10,540 nt of DNA, from assembly GCF_946481715.1 (NCBI RefSeq), contig NZ_CAMLOV010000183.1, positions 1 to 10,540 of the forward strand. Reading direction: 5' to 3'. The position numbers and the translations under genes are program-made. This DNA comes from an uncultured Mucilaginibacter sp. (GTDB taxonomy: Bacteria; Bacteroidota; Bacteroidia; Sphingobacteriales; Sphingobacteriaceae). Position 1 is the stretch's first letter, and each line of letters begins with the position of its first letter. The notes below the pieces were generated by a model. That model did not search any database, was not told the DNA's origin, and saw only the letters and a list, made by a program, of their open reading frames with translations. Of this stretch, positions 6,688-10,540 are shown piece after piece.

Positions 6688-7185
6688 ATGAAAGCCAATA
6701 CGCCCGTCAATAAGTTTCAAGTTATTCCTTTTGTAATCAGCCTGGCAATTACGCTGGGTATTGGCATTGTGGCATCATTATTTACACGGCCGCAGATAAA
6801 GGGGTGGTACCTTACGCTAAATAAACCGGCCTTTACACCGCCAAACTGGCTTTTCCCGGTGGCGTGGACAACCCTCTACATCCTTATTGCTACGGCCGCC
6901 TACCTGGTTTGGAGGCGGCGCGACGGTACTTCGGTTTATAAAACCACAACTGTTATTTATTCGGTTCAGCTATTTTTAAACTTCTCCTGGTCGATAGTGT
7001 TTTTTGGGATGCACCAGATTTTTGGCGGGTTGGTAGTCATTGTTGCTTTGCTGGTTTTTATCATCCTCAACATCGCCTGGTTTGCCCGGTTTAAGAAGCT
7101 GGCCGCCTGGCTGCTGGTGCCGTATCTGTTATGGGTAAGCTATGCCACGCTGCTCAACATCAGTATTTATATCCTAAACAAGTGA
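6688..7185 (+). CDS. tspO: TspO/MBR-family tryptophan-rich membrane protein
   Basis: 165 residues with five predicted membrane helices (about 12-32, 53-74, 86-106, 111-131, 138-162), the standard TspO fold. Family motifs are all present: GWYLTLNKPAFTPPNW (39-54) between helices 1 and 2, W60 with LY, VQLFLNFSWSIVFF (93-106) in helix 3, and AAWLLVPYLLWVSYATLLN (139-157) in helix 5. Known for the family: binding of porphyrins, haem intermediates and, in mitochondria, cholesterol; bacterial members regulate or degrade tetrapyrroles in response to oxygen or stress. The exact role here cannot be inferred, as no tetrapyrrole genes are nearby. The ATG at 6688 is 43 bases after the alkylation repair stop codon, so co-transcription is possible. 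No family residue appears damaged. Confidence 0.94.
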   Translation: MKANTPVNKFQVIPFVISLAITLGIGIVASLFTRPQIKGWYLTLNKPAFTPPNWLFPVAWTTLYILIATAAYLVWRRRDGTSVYKTTTVIYSVQLFLNFSWSIVFFGMHQIFGGLVVIVALLVFIILNIAWFARFKKLAAWLLVPYLLWVSYATLLNISIYILNK

Positions 7186-7234
7186 CAGAAAAAACGCTAT
7201 TTTTATTGCAGGCTTTAACCGCTTAAAAAAACCA

Positions 7235-7774
7235 ATGAAAAAACTACTTTTTACCTGCTGCCTGTTTTTAATTGCATCGGGCGTTGCATTTGCCGATACC
7301 GTTAGCATTAAACATTTTGTTGTAAAAGAAAACCCTTTTGCAAAGGACGAAATAGCCATTGTAGCTGTAGACACCGCTAAAAATATTCAGGAAAACGTAA
7401 ACGGCACCTTTAGCTTCACTATCAATGGTTTTGTAGAAGCCTTGAAATTTGAAAAGGGCACTGCTTTTTACCGCCATAAGCTGGAAAAATCGAGCTTCAT
7501 ATTTGCCCGCCACCAAAACGACGAGGGTACAACCTCGATGCTTTACTACGTTTACCGGCACGATAGTAAATTAACTCCCGTAAAGATCAGTTGGATATTG
7601 CTTATTGCTATCCCTTTAGGGCTGGTTTTGTTAGGCTACCTGTTTAAGCGCTTCATCATCATCGCGCTTATCATCTTTTGTATCTTCCTTTATTTTAACT
7701 ACCACAACGGATTAAGCATCCCAACGTTCTTCCAAAGCGTTATAGACGGGTTGAAAGGGATATTCTCGCATTAG
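7235..7774 (+). CDS. Unrecognised exported protein with two C-terminal membrane helices
   Basis: 179 residues; I do not recognise the family. Residues 1-20 (MKKLLF start, core CCLFLIASGVAFA) make a clear signal peptide with cleavage before DT. Residues 21-115 form a soluble, beta-looking domain (KHFVVKENPF, NGTFSFTINGFVEALKF, SFIFARHQNDEG, MLYYVYRH) that would face the periplasm. Two adjacent hydrophobic segments follow, about 118-137 and 138-156, separated only by KR at 138-139. A short amphipathic tail (IPTFFQSVIDGLKGIFSH) ends the protein. The ATG at 7235 is preceded by A-rich DNA and by TATTTTTA (7198-7205), a one-mismatch -7 box. It begins 49 bases after tspO, the last gene before the convergent hairpin. 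The architecture suggests a membrane-anchored sensor or structural protein, but no function can be assigned. Confidence 0.75.
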   Translation: MKKLLFTCCLFLIASGVAFADTVSIKHFVVKENPFAKDEIAIVAVDTAKNIQENVNGTFSFTINGFVEALKFEKGTAFYRHKLEKSSFIFARHQNDEGTTSMLYYVYRHDSKLTPVKISWILLIAIPLGLVLLGYLFKRFIIIALIIFCIFLYFNYHNGLSIPTFFQSVIDGLKGIFSH

Positions 7775-7780
7775 AAGTGT

Positions 7781-7874
7781 GAATATCGAATGATGAACGC
7801 CGAACTCCGAATAATGAAGTAAAAATCCAAAACTTCGTTATTCGAAATTCAGCATTCGGTGTTCGAAATTATTC
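7781..7874. repeat. Long imperfect inverted repeat between convergent genes
   Basis: Arms 7786-7820 and 7832-7866 pair at 26 of 35 positions around an 11-base A-rich loop; a further 5 bp (7781-7785 with 7870-7874) pair outside a small bulge. Of the nine mismatches, eight are transitions, four giving G-U pairs in plus-strand RNA and the other four in minus-strand RNA, so about 30 of 35 can pair on either transcript. The arms are built of GAA/TTC-rich words such as CGAATAATGAAGT. It starts 6 bases after the exported-protein stop and ends 5 bases before the tamL stop. No U-tract follows on either side, so it is not a textbook terminator, yet it may end both transcripts. Confidence 0.75.
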
Positions 7875-7879
7875 CAGCT

Positions 7880-10267
7880 TTAAAACGGTAGCCCTATCCC
7901 AAAGTTCAGCTGCATAAAGTTATAGGTGTCGCCAACGTAATTGCCGTTTTTATCTGTCCCGGTGCTGTTGGCTTTGAGGTATGCCTTTTTAAAATCTCCG
8001 GATTTAAACAATTCGTTGGCATGGCGAAAGAGTACCCATTGGTCGGCACCGTTAAACTGCGGGTCCTTAAATTTAAAGGCGGCATCCAACCTAAAGATAA
8101 AAAAGCTAAGGTCGAACCGTAACCCCGTACCAATGCCAATAGCCGTAGACTGGAATAAGTTATTTAGCCTGAACTCTCCGTTAGGGTTGTCTGCAGTTTT
8201 ATGCAGGCGCCAAACGTTGCCCATATCCATAAACAAAGCGCCCTTTAGTTTCGATCCAAAAAAGTTATCGACCAGTTTGTAGCGGTACTCCAGGTTGGCC
8301 ACCATTTTTACCTCGCCAAACTGGTCGAGGTATTTTAAACGTGCGCGTGTTGTGGTATCGTTTACCCCGTAGCTGGCGCGGTTAAACTGGCCGGGGCCAA
8401 GTGTGCGTGGCAGCCAGGCGCGGATATCATTGGCGCCGCCCGTATAAAAGTTCTTCTCAAATATCAACTGGCTGCTGTTGCCATAGGGGATGCCGATACC
8501 CGGGCTAAAGCGGAAAACAAATTGCCGCTCTCCGCCAAAGCTTTTGTATAAGCGATAATCGGTTTCAACTTTTACATATTGCGAAAAAGCATTGCCAAAA
8601 AAGGTACGCTGGCCAAGTGTATCTCGTGGCGTATTAAAAGCCCTGCTTAGTAAATTAAGTGTTCCGCCGCCCAAATCCAAGCTACCGCGGAAATAATAGA
8701 AATTTTCGAAAGTGTTTAACTTGATGGAATTGTACTGGAAAGTGTACTGGCTGCCCGATGTAAAGGTGGTGCGGCCAATAAGGTAAACGTAAGAAAAACG
8801 GTTTTGCCTTAGCAACTCAGCCTTGGCGATAGGGTCGATTGTGCCGCTGGAGAACTCGATATTGATAGGCGTTATAGAGTGCTGCTTGGTGCGGGTATCG
8901 AAAAAATCGTAGGTGATGGAGTTGACCCAGCTGCGGCGCTGCACCAGCCCCTTTTGGTAAAACAACGAAAAGTTGGTAGAGAATGTGGTGTGAGGTACCC
9001 CAAACTTTGCAAGGTTAGGAAAATCGAACGGCGACACAATACGCGGATAGATTAGGCTTACCCCGGCTTTAAATTCCTGGTTTTGGATGCCTTTATTATC
9101 GCCGGCGTTGCGGCCACCATCAAACAAAATACTCCAGTTTAATTTTATCTGCAAGGCAGCGGCCTGCTTAAATATGTTACGGTTTGTAAAGGTGTTGCCC
9201 AGGTTATACCCATAACGCCCGCCATTGAACAGGAACTCGGCCTCCACCCGGTCGCTCATGCGTTTAAGCGGCACAATGTCGATTTTTGTATTCAGCCGGT
9301 TGGTACTGTCAGGCAGTTTCTCGTAAACAGGGCTCGGCACATTCCTAAAAACGTTTAGCTCCGATAGCCGGGTGGTGGTAAGGGTTTGCATGTCGATATC
9401 GAACAAGCGCCCTTTTTTCTGAAAAATATAATCGGTTACAGTTTTTGGCTTAAACCTGCCCGAGTAATCTACATAACGGAACTGCGAATCTACCTGTATG
9501 GTATCGGGGTTGCCCGGTTTGCGGCCGTTGCTTTGCGCTATGGTGATCAGCGTATTGTTGATGGTGTAGGTGGGGTGGCCCGGTTTATCAGTAGGGTTAT
9601 CAATGGTCATCACCAAATCTACAATGCTTTGGTTGTAGCTGCTATCGGGCGAAAAATTGATGTACTGGCGGTAAAAGTCAAAATAGCCGTTCCGTTTCAT
9701 CACCTGGAAAAACTGGTCGCGGTCGTAAGCCAGGCTATCGGTATCAAAACGGCTGCCGGGGTTTACATGCGAGTATTGAGCCTTTGTGCGGCGGTAAAGC
9801 GCTTTTACGTTAGGGTCGGCAATGCTATCCGTATAATTGCGTATGTGGAACATCGGGCCTTCGGCAGCAGTAAATATCAGCTCGGCCTTTTGTTTTTTTA
9901 TAACGATAGAATCGGTCACTTTTGCTTTTAAGTAGCCTTTGTTTTGCAGGTATTTTTGCAATTGCAGACGCGAAAATTCCACCAAACTGCTATCCAGTAT
10001 GGCCGGTGCCTCGCCAATATTGCGCTTGCCCTTTTTACTGAAGGCGTAGTAAAATTGCAGGTTTAACCAGTTATTGGGTTGTTGTTCTTTATCAACATAA
10101 TTTAAGGCCGCTTCAGAAAACTCCTTATCAAAATTCTTTAAGGTAACCTTGCGCACAATGGCCTGGTTAGGCTTTATTCCGCGCGTAACACTGCAGCTGG
10201 AGATAATAACCACCAAAATACTTAATATTGCAATACGGTAATGGCCGGGTGTTAAATATGCTTTCAA
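7880..10267 (-). CDS. tamL: TamL: lipid-anchored BamA/TamA-family outer-membrane assembly protein
   Basis: 795 residues. The N-terminus has a lipoprotein signal, hydrophobic 12-22 with lipobox IISSC, so Cys25 should be lipidated; this anchor marks the Bacteroidota TamA variant called TamL. Residues about 36-335 look like three POTRA domains (for example QLQKYLQNKGYLKAKV at 102-117, FFQVMKRNGYFDF at 186-198, LTTTRLSELNVFRNVPSP at 296-313). The rest is an Omp85 beta-barrel of about 450 residues, with the conserved lid-loop element IRAWLPRTLGPG near 614 standing where BamA has VRGF, and a C-terminal aromatic end NFGIGLPF. Known for TamA: inserts outer-membrane proteins with the inner-membrane partner TamB, which is not in this window. 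The start is a TTG (10267): an in-frame stop lies four codons upstream and no ATG exists before the lipobox. It overlaps the divergent methyltransferase by 10 bases. tamB is often near tamL, but only the left side is seen here. Confidence 0.92.
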   Translation of the reverse strand: MKAYLTPGHYRIAILSILVVIISSCSVTRGIKPNQAIVRKVTLKNFDKEFSEAALNYVDKEQQPNNWLNLQFYYAFSKKGKRNIGEAPAILDSSLVEFSRLQLQKYLQNKGYLKAKVTDSIVIKKQKAELIFTAAEGPMFHIRNYTDSIADPNVKALYRRTKAQYSHVNPGSRFDTDSLAYDRDQFFQVMKRNGYFDFYRQYINFSPDSSYNQSIVDLVMTIDNPTDKPGHPTYTINNTLITIAQSNGRKPGNPDTIQVDSQFRYVDYSGRFKPKTVTDYIFQKKGRLFDIDMQTLTTTRLSELNVFRNVPSPVYEKLPDSTNRLNTKIDIVPLKRMSDRVEAEFLFNGGRYGYNLGNTFTNRNIFKQAAALQIKLNWSILFDGGRNAGDNKGIQNQEFKAGVSLIYPRIVSPFDFPNLAKFGVPHTTFSTNFSLFYQKGLVQRRSWVNSITYDFFDTRTKQHSITPINIEFSSGTIDPIAKAELLRQNRFSYVYLIGRTTFTSGSQYTFQYNSIKLNTFENFYYFRGSLDLGGGTLNLLSRAFNTPRDTLGQRTFFGNAFSQYVKVETDYRLYKSFGGERQFVFRFSPGIGIPYGNSSQLIFEKNFYTGGANDIRAWLPRTLGPGQFNRASYGVNDTTTRARLKYLDQFGEVKMVANLEYRYKLVDNFFGSKLKGALFMDMGNVWRLHKTADNPNGEFRLNNLFQSTAIGIGTGLRFDLSFFIFRLDAAFKFKDPQFNGADQWVLFRHANELFKSGDFKKAYLKANSTGTDKNGNYVGDTYNFMQLNFGIGLPF

Positions 10268-10540
10268 AATCTCAGATCAGTTTACTAACGTCTTTACAAC
10301 ATAAAAAGTTTCGCCTGCAGAACGGTTTGTTTTTGGTTGAAGGCTATAAATCCATTATCGAATTTGCCAACTCCCCTTACAGCATCCAAACCGTTTACCA
10401 TACACCTGGTATTGCGCCAAAATTGCTCAATTTATCCCGAAAAATAAACTTTCAGGAGATTTCCTTGGCCGAACTGCAAAAAATTAGCGCTTTAAAAACC
10501 CCGGCAGATGCAATTGCTGCCGTTAATATACCGCAATGGG
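10258..10540 (+). CDS. TrmH/SpoU-family RNA 2'-O-methyltransferase, N-terminal part (truncated by window edge)
   Basis: Open from ATG at 10258 to the window end, 94 complete codons with no stop. The N-terminus reads LSKSQISLLTSLQHKKFR, then GLFLVEGYKSIIEF, and later LAELQKISALKTPADAIAAV. This is the substrate-binding domain that precedes the knotted SpoU methyltransferase domain in TrmH-family enzymes; the KKFR...G.FLVEG.K signature is the main evidence. The AdoMet-binding, trefoil-knot part lies beyond the window, so activity and target (probably rRNA or tRNA ribose methylation) cannot be judged. It diverges from tamL, and the two start codons overlap by 10 bases, so each promoter must lie within the other gene; TAATATTG (10223-10230), one base off the -7 consensus, is a candidate for this one. 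Confidence 0.88.
   Translation, partial: MLSKSQISLLTSLQHKKFRLQNGLFLVEGYKSIIEFANSPYSIQTVYHTPGIAPKLLNLSRKINFQEISLAELQKISALKTPADAIAAVNIPQW

Noticed and set aside
9386..9931. 181-codon open frame on the plus strand, antisense to tamL
   Set aside because: It overlaps the POTRA-coding part of tamL fully and shows no family motifs or plausible start context.

Overview
The window looks like chromosomal housekeeping DNA from a Bacteroidota member, most likely of the Sphingobacteriaceae (Mucilaginibacter/Pedobacter type). The clues are a type IX secretion system (T9SS) plug-family protein, a lipid-anchored TamA-type outer-membrane assembly protein (TamL), a TAnnTTTG promoter box, no convincing Shine-Dalgarno sites, and the style of the intergenic repeats. 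The genus is inferred from overall impression, not from a search. No tRNA, rRNA, CRISPR array, transposase, integrase or phage gene is visible.

Layout. Positions 87-3412 (minus strand) hold a two-gene unit. An ABC-F ATPase is followed 8 bases later by a T9SS plug-type protein, whose 5' end is interrupted by an 89-base palindromic repeat. Positions 3413-3579 are non-coding and carry a heptanucleotide array plus the ABC-F promoter. Positions 3580-4347 (minus) encode a Tat-signal SGNH/GDSL hydrolase. A 92-base divergent spacer separates it from pyrD (4440-5477, plus), which starts a run of plus-strand genes: a secreted YCII-domain protein, an AlkD-like alkylation repair protein overlapping it, a TspO/MBR membrane protein, and an unrecognised exported two-TM protein ending at 7774. 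A long imperfect hairpin (7781-7874) separates this run from tamL, which converges on it from 10267 to 7880. TamL overlaps head-to-head, by 10 bases, a TrmH/SpoU-family RNA methyltransferase that runs off the right edge. The left edge (1-86) is non-coding and shows nothing I can name.

How the genes relate. Two genes serve the outer membrane and its secretion systems (T9SS plug, TamL). One serves translation (ABC-F) and one RNA modification (TrmH). pyrD makes orotate for pyrimidine synthesis. The rest are single-function accessory proteins with no evident common pathway.

I see no new multi-gene system here. The points most worth a second look are small-scale: a palindromic repeat that supplies codons 2-32 of the plug protein in frame, a perfect hairpin over its alternative start codons, an eight-unit heptamer array against the ABC-F promoter, the repeat hairpin between convergent genes, and the overlapping divergent starts of tamL and trmH.
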